The notes under the pieces were generated by a model. That model saw nothing but the letters and a program-made list of their open reading frames with translations, ran no database searches and had not been told where the DNA came from. A program made the translations under genes and the position numbers. 7,432 nt of DNA from NCBI GenBank assembly GCA_021813225.1, contig JAKALH010000131.1, positions 1 through 7,432 of the forward strand, given 5' to 3'. The DNA is from Chloroflexota bacterium. GTDB taxonomy: Bacteria > Chloroflexota > Anaerolineae > J036 > Brachytrichaceae. Positions 1-6,210 of this stretch are shown piece by piece. Within the stretch, counting starts at the first letter, position 1. The number at the start of each line of letters is the position of its first letter.

Positions 1-1
1 G

Positions 2-37
2 CGCCGCATCCGCAAGACCTCCGGCCTGACGGCATGA
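2..37 (+). CDS. Possible 3' end of an upstream gene (partial, edge)
   Basis: Frame 2 reads 11 codons (RRIRKTSGLTA) and then TGA at 35-37. This could be the basic C-terminal tail of a gene that begins outside the window. The fragment is far too short to identify. A competing reading is a minus-strand gene beginning at CAT 7-9 (ATG on the minus strand) and running out of the window. It would have a good Shine-Dalgarno, GGAGG (complement of 18-22), 8 nt upstream. The window cannot decide between the two. Confidence 0.2.
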   Translation, partial: RRIRKTSGLTA

Positions 38-43
38 GAGACA

Positions 44-170
44 GAGATTGGAGCTTGACGATTTGAGATTGAACGTGTGAATCGCGGTGGCGCCGGCGAG
101 CGACATTGGCGATCAGCCGGCGCGCATTTCAACGCAACAACCGCCATTCTCCAATCCCCAATTCTCAATC
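44..170. repeat. Leader with degenerate gattggag / ctccaatc elements
   Basis: This 127-bp stretch lies directly upstream of the GH1 start codon. GATTGGAG at 46-53 is the exact reverse complement of CTCCAATC at 149-156. GATTGA at 67-72 is the reverse complement of TCAATC at 165-170, which ends against the ATG. The pairs are not nested, so they do not form one simple hairpin. They look more like decayed copies of a short purine-rich element in two orientations. No convincing promoter or Shine-Dalgarno is visible here. Confidence 0.35.
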
Positions 171-1511
171 ATGGCCGACGCAACCTTCTATTTCCCCGCC
201 GATTTCAAGTGGGGCACGGCCACCGCTGCGCATCAGGTGGAAGGCCAGAACACTAACAATCAATGGTGGGCCTGGGAGCAGGCGCCGGGCCATATCCAGA
301 ATGGTGACCGCTCCGGCGATGCGTGCGGCTGGTGGCAGGATGCGGAACCGGATTTCGACCGTATGGTGGAAATGGGCTGTAATGCCCATCGCCTGTCGAT
401 TGAGTGGAGCCGCATCGAACCGCGCGAAGGGCGCTTCGACAGCGCCGCTGTCGGCCGCTACCGCGCCATGCTGCTGAGCCTGCGCCGGCGCGGCATTGAG
501 CCGATGGTGACGCTGCACCATTTCACCAATCCCCAGTGGCTGGAAGAGCGCGGCGGGTGGGAGCATACCGATGTCGTCGTGCCGTTGTTCGCCCGTTACG
601 CCGCCCGCGTGGTTAAGGACATGGGCGACCTGTGCGACCTGTGGTGCACCGTCAACGAGCCGAACATCTACGCATCGCTGGGCTACCTGTCCGACCACCG
701 CATGCCGCCGGGGCTGACTAATCGACTGGATAAGGCCATGGCCGTCATGTGCAATATGCTGCTGGGGCACGCCGCGGCCTATCGCGCACTGCACGAACGG
801 CAGTCGCTGGCGCGCGTCGGCCTGGCGCACCACATGCGCCTGTTCCAGCCTCTGCACCCGTCCAGCCTGGCTGACCGCACGGTCGCCTGCCTGCTGGACG
901 GCGCGTTCAACCGCGATATTCTGAATGCGCTGCTGCACGGGCGCTGGAGCCTGGCGATGTGGCGCGGCCGGCCGCCCAGCCCGCGCCCGCTGCGCGGCAC
1001 ACTGGACTGGGTGGGGGTGAACTACTACAGCCGACAGGGCGTCGCGTTTGACAGGGCCAGCCCTGCCACGCTGTTCGCCCGCCTGGTCAATATGCCCGAT
1101 GTCCCACTGAGCGATTTCGGCTACGGCGACATCCACCCGGAAGGTATCCTGCCGTTGCTGAAACTGCTGGCTGCCGGCAGATTGCCGGTGTACATCACCG
1201 AGAGCGGCCTGCCGGATGCCGATGACCGCCTGCGCCCCGGTTTCATCCTGCGCCAGTTACGCGCGCTGTGGTCGGCTGTGCAGTTCCAGTTAATCCAGGG
1301 CTACTACCACTGGACGCTGACCGATAACTTCGAGTGGGGCGAAGGCTGGCGCATGAAGTTCGGGTTGTATGCGTTCGACGCGAGCACCGGCATCCGCACG
1401 CCGCGCCGCAGCGCGCTGCTGTATCGCGACATCATCCGCCGGAACGGCATCGATGGAGACATCGTGCGCGAGTATGCGCCCGAACTGGTCGAGCAGCTTT
1501 TCCCGGGCTGA
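171..1511 (+). CDS. Glycoside hydrolase family 1 (beta-glucosidase type)
   Basis: This 446-aa protein is predicted to be a cytoplasmic retaining exo-beta-glycosidase that removes a terminal sugar from a beta-glycoside. The whole (beta/alpha)8 barrel is present and the length is normal for GH1. Visible landmarks are the N-terminal FPADFKWGTATAAHQVEG (sugar-contacting Gln22), LHHF at 115-118, CTVNEP with acid/base Glu163, YITESG with nucleophile Glu344, and WTLTDNFEWGEGW near 381-393, which forms the glycone pocket (Trp381, Glu388, Trp389). The residue after the nucleophile is Ser345, where the family usually has Asn. There is no signal peptide. ATG171 is chosen because GH1 homology begins within a few residues of it. 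An in-frame GTG at 87 would only add 28 residues unlike the family. No Shine-Dalgarno precedes ATG171, so initiation may be leaderless or weak. The natural substrate cannot be assigned. Confidence 0.93.
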   Translation: MADATFYFPADFKWGTATAAHQVEGQNTNNQWWAWEQAPGHIQNGDRSGDACGWWQDAEPDFDRMVEMGCNAHRLSIEWSRIEPREGRFDSAAVGRYRAMLLSLRRRGIEPMVTLHHFTNPQWLEERGGWEHTDVVVPLFARYAARVVKDMGDLCDLWCTVNEPNIYASLGYLSDHRMPPGLTNRLDKAMAVMCNMLLGHAAAYRALHERQSLARVGLAHHMRLFQPLHPSSLADRTVACLLDGAFNRDILNALLHGRWSLAMWRGRPPSPRPLRGTLDWVGVNYYSRQGVAFDRASPATLFARLVNMPDVPLSDFGYGDIHPEGILPLLKLLAAGRLPVYITESGLPDADDRLRPGFILRQLRALWSAVQFQLIQGYYHWTLTDNFEWGEGWRMKFGLYAFDASTGIRTPRRSALLYRDIIRRNGIDGDIVREYAPELVEQLFPG

Positions 1512-2501
1512 TCAGCGACCCAGGATCTGATCGATCTCGCGCAGCGCCTCCGGTTTCAGCGGCCCGAACGCCATGGCGCCGGCGTCTTCCTCCACCTGCT
1601 TCACGGTTCTGAACCCGGGGATGGGAACGGTCTTCCCGCTGCGCGCCCACAGCCACGCCAGCGCGCCCTGACCTAATGTGCGCCCGCCGCCGGTCAGAAT
1701 ATCGCGGATGCCATCGATTTTTCTCAACCACACGGCGCTGGGCCGGCCGCCCTGGAAGTATTGCATCCAGGATGGACTGTTCGCGCCACGCACGTCGTTA
1801 TCGGCCAGCGTGGTTTCGGGTGTGTACTTGCCCGTCAGCAGGCCCATCGCCAGCGGCCCGCGGTTGATGCTGACCAGGTTCAGTTCCTCGCACAGCACGA
1901 CCATAGCCGGGTTGTCTTCCAGTACGTTCATCTGGTGCTGCACGGCGGTGCAGTGCGGGCCGGCCGCGAACAGCCGGGCGCGCTCCAACGAATCGGTGCT
2001 CCAGCCATACCAGCGGATTTTCCCCGCCAGCACCAGTCGTTCCAGCGTCTCGCGCACTTCGACGGCGCCTTCCAGATCGTAACCACCCAGATGGAACTGG
2101 TACAGGTCGATGTAGTCGGTGTTCAGGCGGCGCAGCGACGCCTCGCAGGCTGCGCGGATGCCGGCCGGCGTTGCGTCTGCGCCGGTGATATGCCGCGTGG
2201 TCTCGTCGAATACGTTGCCGAACTTCGTGGCGATCACCACGCCGGCGCGGCGTGCGCCGAGCGCCTGTCCCAGCACCCGCTCGCTGTGACCAGTGCCGTA
2301 CACGTTCGATGTGTCGAAGAAGGTGATGCCGAGATCGAGCGCGCGATGGATGGCGGCGATGGACTCGTTGTCGTCCACATCGCCCCAGCCGACGGCGTCG
2401 CTGCCGCGCCAGAACGGGCCGCCGATGGCCCAGCAGCCCAGACCCATCGCGCTGACCTCGATGTCCGACCTGCCGAGTTTCCTGTTGAATGCTGTACCCA
2501 T
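1512..2501 (-). CDS. Aldo/keto reductase
   Basis: This 329-aa protein is a probable NAD(P)H-dependent oxidoreductase of the aldo/keto reductase superfamily, reducing an aldehyde or ketone to an alcohol. The classical tetrad is complete: Asp63 and Tyr68 in FFDTSNVYG, Lys93 in IATKFG, and His137 in YQFHLGG. The N-terminal RKLGRSDIEVSAMGLGCWAIGG and the late PIPGFRTVKQVEED cofactor-binding segment are typical of the family. The length is standard. The start at 2501 is set by where homology begins. A longer reading to 2618 would overlap the end of the PhyH gene and add 39 residues that look non-coding. No clear Shine-Dalgarno is seen. It lies 37 bp downstream of the PhyH gene on the same strand, so co-transcription and perhaps coupled translation are likely. 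The physiological substrate is unknown; a sugar-derived carbonyl or a released aglycone would fit the neighbours. Confidence 0.92.
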   Translation of the reverse strand: MGTAFNRKLGRSDIEVSAMGLGCWAIGGPFWRGSDAVGWGDVDDNESIAAIHRALDLGITFFDTSNVYGTGHSERVLGQALGARRAGVVIATKFGNVFDETTRHITGADATPAGIRAACEASLRRLNTDYIDLYQFHLGGYDLEGAVEVRETLERLVLAGKIRWYGWSTDSLERARLFAAGPHCTAVQHQMNVLEDNPAMVVLCEELNLVSINRGPLAMGLLTGKYTPETTLADNDVRGANSPSWMQYFQGGRPSAVWLRKIDGIRDILTGGGRTLGQGALAWLWARSGKTVPIPGFRTVKQVEEDAGAMAFGPLKPEALREIDQILGR

Positions 2502-2538
2502 GATGGGGCGTATTCTATCTGTTATTATGAGCATGGCC

Positions 2539-3507
2539 TTACAGCGGCGCGTGCTCGTCGCGTTCGGGTGTATTGGCCTTGCAGGTGCGCAGCCACACAT
2601 CCTGCCCGGTTGGCTCAAAGCCTTTCCACGCGTACGGGTCGACGCCGACCACCGGCACGATCTTGCGCCGGTCGGCCATCGCCACGTGCTCCCCTTCTTT
2701 CAGGCTCCACGGCAGCAACGACCAGGCGTTCATGTAGTGGTTCACCAGCACGCGCCGGTACCCCTTGCTGCGGTTTTTGCGCGAGCGGTGCAGCAGATAG
2801 CCGTTGAAAAACACCACCGTCCCCGCCTTGACTTCAACCGGAACTTCCTGCGACTCGTCGAAGCCGTAGCTTTCCGGCGCGAAGTCGAACTCGTCCGGGT
2901 TGTTGTGCGGGCGCTGCGGATACAGGTAACCCTGGCGGTGCGACGCCGGGATGATATACAGGCAGCCATTCTCTACTGTGGCGTCGTCGATGGCAATCCA
3001 CGCCCCGATCAACGATCGGTCGCGCGTAGGGATGTAGATTTCATCCTGATGCCACGCCTGGCCCTGGAATTCCGGCGGCTTGACGAACAGCATGGACTGC
3101 ATGCACTTGACGCTGCCGTCCCAGTAGGGCAGGTGCGCGGCGGTGACCTGGCTGAGCACGCCGCAGATTCCCGCGTGCTGCACGTACTTCTTCATCACCG
3201 GGCTGATGTAGTGCGGCTGGTGGATGCACAGGATGTTATGCAGCACCTCGGCGTCGCTCGTGTCCGCCGGCAGCGGCTTCAGGCTCTTGTTGGGGTAGCC
3301 GCCGCGCGCGATGAAGTTTGTGTCGGCTTTGAGTTCTTCCAGCTCAGCCGGGCTGACCAGGTTCTCTGCGATCAGATAGCCCTGCTCGACGAAGAACCTG
3401 ACCTGCGCTTCACTGACGACCTGCGGCACCTCGATACGGTGCGCGGCGTCGATCTCTCCGGCTTTCACATGGCCGTTTGCCTTTATGGCGGCATCAGCGT
3501 TTCCCAT
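2539..3507 (-). CDS. Phytanoyl-CoA dioxygenase (PhyH) family oxygenase
   Basis: This 322-aa protein is a probable non-haem Fe(II)/2-oxoglutarate-dependent oxygenase, which hydroxylates a substrate while converting 2-oxoglutarate to succinate and CO2. The iron-binding facial triad is visible: His153 and Asp155 in AWHQDEIY and distal His240 in GYLLHRSRKN. Arg251, 11 residues after the distal His, fits the 2-oxoglutarate carboxylate contact of human PhyH. GTVVFFNG precedes the distal His, as in the family. An unconserved stretch of about 28 residues precedes the fold. ATG3507 is preferred over ATG3513 because GGAGGA ends 8 nt before it, while it would almost touch the other. Members of this family act on very different molecules (fatty acyl-CoAs, ectoine, antibiotics, sugars), so the substrate is not assigned. 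It lies between the GH39-like and aldo/keto reductase genes, in the same direction. Confidence 0.9.
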   Translation of the reverse strand: MGNADAAIKANGHVKAGEIDAAHRIEVPQVVSEAQVRFFVEQGYLIAENLVSPAELEELKADTNFIARGGYPNKSLKPLPADTSDAEVLHNILCIHQPHYISPVMKKYVQHAGICGVLSQVTAAHLPYWDGSVKCMQSMLFVKPPEFQGQAWHQDEIYIPTRDRSLIGAWIAIDDATVENGCLYIIPASHRQGYLYPQRPHNNPDEFDFAPESYGFDESQEVPVEVKAGTVVFFNGYLLHRSRKNRSKGYRRVLVNHYMNAWSLLPWSLKEGEHVAMADRRKIVPVVGVDPYAWKGFEPTGQDVWLRTCKANTPERDEHAPL

Positions 3508-3515
3508 GACCATCT

Positions 3516-3521
3516 TCCTCC
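3516..3521 (-). promoter_or_regulatory. Shine-Dalgarno for the PhyH-family gene
   Basis: On the minus strand the sequence reads GGAGGA, then 8 nt, then the ATG at 3507. This is a near-ideal ribosome binding site. It decides between two in-frame ATG codons 6 nt apart: for the upstream ATG at 3513 the spacing from the GGAGGA core would be only 2 nt. Confidence 0.7.
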
Positions 3522-3600
3522 GCTAAAGCTGAAAACAATAAAAACCGTATAGACCTTAACTGTAACGCTGTTTCTATCCATTCAGGGCATGCGCAGCAGA
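3522..3600 (-). promoter_or_regulatory. AT-rich spacer, possible internal promoter for PhyH and AKR genes
   Basis: This is the spacer between the GH39-like stop and the PhyH Shine-Dalgarno. By count, 22 of 60 bases at 3521-3580 are G or C (37%), against well over 55% around it. Such an AT-rich patch upstream of a strong ribosome binding site could hold a promoter. Candidate -10-like stretches on the minus strand include TATACG. I could not find a convincing -35 at proper spacing, and no GC-rich hairpin followed by a U-tract marks a terminator. Confidence 0.3.
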
Positions 3601-5064
3601 TCAGGGCAGCGTCAACACTGCCACTGCGAAGCCCGGCAGGTTGTACTTGTCGCCGCTGAGTTGCTCGACCCGCGCCGCAGCGCCGGCAGTCTTCTGGTCG
3701 ACGACTTCAACCGTCGCTCCAGCGAATCCGCTGAGCGTCATGTTGCGGTCCTCCATGCGCTTGCTCACCAGCAGCAGCTTGCGCTTCCCGTCCCTGGTGC
3801 GGAATGCCTGGGCGTAAGAGTACGACGGCGGGAACAGGCCCATGCCCGTACTCACTACCTGATCGCCGGGTTTGAAATGCTTGATGAGCAGTTCCAGCGC
3901 GCGGTAGCGCGCGTTCGGGGCGCCGGTGTTCCAGTCCACCATCGTGACGCTGGGGAACTGAGACGGGTAGCCGACCAGTTGGCTTTCGCCCGCGATATCG
4001 ATACCCATTGCCGCGAAATGCGCAAACAGGTAGGCATAGGTAGCGCCGGCCAGGTTCCAGTAGGCAGGCGGTATCTCGGCGGCGACATGCCCCGGGATGA
4101 ACTGCAGCATGTCGTCGGCCCGGATGGCGCCGATTTCGTTGATGGTGGTTCTGGTGTTCGGCGCCAGGCGCCGGCGGATGGACTCGATGTATCGCACCGT
4201 GTTCAGGAAACCATCGGCCTGCGCAAAATAAGTGTGCTGCTCGATGTCCAGGGTCTCGTCGGGCGCTGCGGTGGCGTAGAAGTGATAGCTGATCAGGTCC
4301 AGCGGGATGCCCGGTTTGTGGTTTCGCGGGTCGAGGAAGTACTCGAAGAACTGCGGCGACCGCCCCGGCATGGCCAGGCTCAGCCCTACGAATTTCATGT
4401 CAGGCGCTACGCGGCGAATAGCGGAAACGATGGCGTCGTAGCGCTCCGCATACTGCGCTGGCGTGGTGCCATGCTCGAAGTCCGGCTCGTTCAGCACTTC
4501 CCAGTAGTCGATGCGGTAATGATGGCCCGACGCGTGGTACTGCCCGTATTCGTCTTCAAAGCCGCCTCTGGTGTACCACGACACCAGCCGCGCAAAGTAG
4601 TCGCCCAGCTCCTTCAGCGTTGGATCGCGCAACTCGGTGCCCAACTGGTAGTTCCAGATCGGCTCATCGGGATTCTGCGGGTAGGGAACCAGTCGCTCGG
4701 CTTTGAACATCCAGGGCGGGATCGTGCTGAAGTTCAACATGACCGGGTGTCCTTTCGTCGCCTCGAGGAAGTCGACGACGAACGGGTCGATGCTGGCAAA
4801 GTCCCAATATGTTTTGCCGTCGGCGGGCGGATACAGTTCAGCGATTGCGTCGCGCGGGTAGGGGAACCACGGGACGAAGCGAACATAGTCCGCGCTGAGT
4901 CTGCGCAATTCCTCAAAAGCACGATCGTGTATGGGCGAGCCGCGCCGCAGCTTCGGGTTCACCACCACCTGGAGCGTTGGGGTCGTGTTCATTTCGCGTG
5001 CCGCCGCGTCCCAGTTGACCTGCGGGCCGCTGCCGCCCTGTTCCATCGGGTTCGAGTCACTCAT
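3601..5064 (-). CDS. GH39-like glycoside hydrolase (clan GH-A)
   Basis: This 487-aa protein is a probable retaining glycosidase. Residues about 30-390 form a clan GH-A barrel and the rest fits the small beta-domain that usually follows in GH39. The acid/base is Glu193 in YWEVLNEPD, SYHFYA at 259-264 matches the His/Tyr active-site strand, and the likely nucleophile is Glu310 in TTINEIGA. Other conserved-looking segments are YVRFVPWFPYPR (60-71), YWDFASIDP (86-94) and LNFSTIPPWMF (110-120). There is no signal peptide, so it is probably cytoplasmic. The start at 5064 is supported by AGGAGA (5071-5076) with a 6-nt spacer. GH39 includes beta-xylosidases and alpha-L-iduronidases, but many members are uncharacterised and specificity cannot be read here. 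Its downstream neighbours are the oxygenase and reductase genes, 93 and then 37 bp apart. GH30 or GH5 are less likely alternatives. Confidence 0.8.
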   Translation of the reverse strand: MSDSNPMEQGGSGPQVNWDAAAREMNTTPTLQVVVNPKLRRGSPIHDRAFEELRRLSADYVRFVPWFPYPRDAIAELYPPADGKTYWDFASIDPFVVDFLEATKGHPVMLNFSTIPPWMFKAERLVPYPQNPDEPIWNYQLGTELRDPTLKELGDYFARLVSWYTRGGFEDEYGQYHASGHHYRIDYWEVLNEPDFEHGTTPAQYAERYDAIVSAIRRVAPDMKFVGLSLAMPGRSPQFFEYFLDPRNHKPGIPLDLISYHFYATAAPDETLDIEQHTYFAQADGFLNTVRYIESIRRRLAPNTRTTINEIGAIRADDMLQFIPGHVAAEIPPAYWNLAGATYAYLFAHFAAMGIDIAGESQLVGYPSQFPSVTMVDWNTGAPNARYRALELLIKHFKPGDQVVSTGMGLFPPSYSYAQAFRTRDGKRKLLLVSKRMEDRNMTLSGFAGATVEVVDQKTAGAAARVEQLSGDKYNLPGFAVAVLTLP

Positions 5065-5092
5065 GGCATGTCTCCTTCGCGCACCGGTAAGT

Positions 5093-5108
5093 GGAGCCGC
5101 TTCGCTCC
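5093..5108 (-). other. Small hairpin in the leader of the GH39-like gene
   Basis: GGAGC (5093-5097) and GCTCC (5104-5108) form a perfect 5-bp GC-rich stem with a 6-nt loop. On the minus-strand transcript it sits 16 nt before the ribosome binding site AGGAGA. No run of U follows it, so it is not a good terminator. It could be a 5' UTR stem or a decayed REP-like element. Confidence 0.3.
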
Positions 5109-5120
5109 GCTCGCGTGTCG

Positions 5121-5152
5121 TTGCGATGCAATCGCCCGGTGACTGAATTTTA
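5121..5152 (-). promoter_or_regulatory. Possible promoter and operator of the GH39-like gene
   Basis: On the minus strand, TAAAAT (5147-5152) resembles a sigma70 -10 box and would give a leader of about 75 nt. No good -35 is seen upstream. Just downstream of the predicted start of transcription lies the inverted repeat TTGC-gat-GCAA (5121-5131). Its position and size would suit a small repressor site, such as those used by sugar regulators. With only 4-bp arms it could well be chance. Confidence 0.28.
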
Positions 5153-5208
5153 ACCGAGTGTACGGCGCTGAAACAGGAAGGCGAAGAATGCGCGGAAAGC
5201 GAGAAATA

Positions 5209-5505
5209 TCACGACTTCGACACCGGGCCGACGGCGGCGCGCAGGGCGATATACGATCGGCGCAGGTCTTCCTCTTCCTGCGCCAGCGCCGGGCTGCTGC
5301 CGTCGCAGCCGTCCTTCACCCAGCGGTCGGATGTCACCATCGCCCGCGCGCAGTACTCCGCAGCCGCGCGCACGGTGGCGGGGTCGATGCTGTACTCGGC
5401 GGCGTAAGCCTGCATCAGCGCGTCGACCAGTTGCGTTTCCCTCCCTGCCTGCAGGCTTTCAGGGTCGCCGGATGACCGCAGCGCGGTTCCTCGCCTTGCC
5501 CGCAT
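5209..5505 (-). CDS. Truncated paralogue (C-terminal part only) of the neighbouring unknown protein
   Basis: This 98-aa reading frame matches the C-terminal third of the 198-aa protein just upstream. Residues 26-91 align without gaps to residues 127-192 of that protein, with 45 of 66 identical by my count. The shared core is SDRWV..GCD..SP.LAQEEE.L.RSY.AL. The first 25 residues, rich in Arg and Gly, do not align, and the N-terminal 120 residues of the relative are missing. It may be a decaying partial duplicate or a stand-alone C-terminal domain. A weak Shine-Dalgarno, AGGA, lies 4 nt before the ATG at 5505. It begins 31 bp after the stop codon of its relative, on the same strand. The frame is intact and most substitutions look conservative, which favours past selection on the protein. 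The function is unknown. Confidence 0.6.
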   Translation of the reverse strand: MRARRGTALRSSGDPESLQAGRETQLVDALMQAYAAEYSIDPATVRAAAEYCARAMVTSDRWVKDGCDGSSPALAQEEEDLRRSYIALRAAVGPVSKS

Positions 5506-5755
5506 TCTATCCTGACCGGCCCGCGTGCCGGGCGGCTCAGGTGGAGTGCGATTGGATTGCGGCGTGCAGGGCGGTGTAAGAACGGTGCAGTTCCTCTTCC
5601 TCCTGCGCCAGCAGCGGGCTGGTGATATCGCAACCTTCGTCTACCCAGCGGTCGGAGTGCAGCATCGCCTGGGCGCGGTAATAGGCGGCTTCGCGCACGG
5701 CCGCCGGTTCGACGCCATACTCGGCGGCGTAGGCCATCATCAACGCTCTCACCAG
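5233..5755 (-). repeat. Diverged tandem duplication of a 198-bp coding segment
   Basis: The two copies are 5233-5430 (inside the 98-aa frame) and 5558-5755 (inside the 198-aa gene), in the same orientation and without indels at the protein level. Similarity fades at about 5450 on the upstream side of the short copy. The level of divergence points to an old event. Confidence 0.75.
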
Positions 5756-6133
5756 TTCGCTGGTATCGCTCTGCCCGGCGAACCGGCGGTGCACCACCCA
5801 CCAGTTCACTTCCAGCCGCGCGACGACAGCGGCGTCGTAGTCGCGGTTGAAAATCTGCTTGAGGAACTCAAAAAAGCGCCCCATGTAGGTTTCGGCCAGC
5901 GTGATGTCATTCTCCTTTGGCGCAAAGGCAATCAGCGCGCGCGTGGCCAGGTAGGCCACGTGCAGCGTCTGCAGGAACGGCAGCCCGAACGCATAGTGCA
6001 GCAACCCCACGAACACGCGCAGCAGCGTCAACCAGCGCTTGCGGTAGTAGGCGACCCAGCTGTCCCTCTCGTAACGTGCCACTTTGAGAGGATCGAATGT
6101 GCGCGCCAGGGTGGTCGTCTTCGTTATCGCCAT
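5537..6133 (-). CDS. Conserved-type protein of unknown function (198 aa)
   Basis: I cannot assign a function. The protein appears mostly helical. It starts with a basic and aromatic segment (FDPLKVARYERDSWVAYYRKRW, 13-34) in which Trp and Tyr recur. An amphipathic to hydrophobic stretch follows (about 35-71, ending in LIAFAP), then an aromatic region with EVNWWVVHRR (108-117), and a C-terminal domain (127-192) that is duplicated next door. The C-terminal signature is SDRWVDEGCD with a conserved Cys168, followed by the acidic LAQEEEELHRSY. The hydrophobic stretch contains charged residues and is not an obvious membrane helix, and no signal peptide is seen. From memory, proteins of this build occur in Chloroflexota. 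The start at 6133 is bounded by an in-frame stop four codons upstream. AAGGA is present, but about 12 nt away, which is long. The VOC gene lies 77 bp upstream on the same strand. Confidence 0.75.
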   Translation of the reverse strand: MAITKTTTLARTFDPLKVARYERDSWVAYYRKRWLTLLRVFVGLLHYAFGLPFLQTLHVAYLATRALIAFAPKENDITLAETYMGRFFEFLKQIFNRDYDAAVVARLEVNWWVVHRRFAGQSDTSELVRALMMAYAAEYGVEPAAVREAAYYRAQAMLHSDRWVDEGCDITSPLLAQEEEELHRSYTALHAAIQSHST

Positions 6134-6210
6134 CCGAATGTGTCATCCTTCTCGATTGGGTGTAGCTCAGAAATAGATTGTACTGAGTTTGCGCAGTTCT
6201 GCCAGGATTC

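Noticed and set aside
87..170. GTG start giving the GH1 protein 28 more residues
   Set aside because: The added residues are not hydrophobic enough for a signal peptide, do not resemble GH1, and have no ribosome binding site.
165..1136. 323-codon minus-strand frame opposite the GH1 gene
   Set aside because: The plus strand encodes an unambiguous GH1 enzyme. The minus frame has low-complexity His/Gln/Arg/Ala content and no domain.
2502..2618. Longer N-terminus of the aldo/keto reductase
   Set aside because: It would overlap the 3' end of the PhyH gene by 80 bp, and the added residues lack family similarity.
2293..3552. 419-codon plus-strand open frame opposite the PhyH gene
   Set aside because: It is antisense to a gene with an intact iron-binding triad, and its composition is typical of a shadow frame. 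A 348-codon frame at 1761-2807 fails for the same reason.
3589..5142. 517-codon plus-strand open frame opposite the GH39-like gene
   Set aside because: It is a mirror of the coding strand in GC-rich DNA. It is Arg/Val/Gln-rich with no recognisable motif, while the minus strand shows a complete catalytic domain.
5516..5534. GCCCG...CGGGC hairpin between the two paralogues as a terminator
   Set aside because: The stem has only 5 bp and no T-run follows on either strand.
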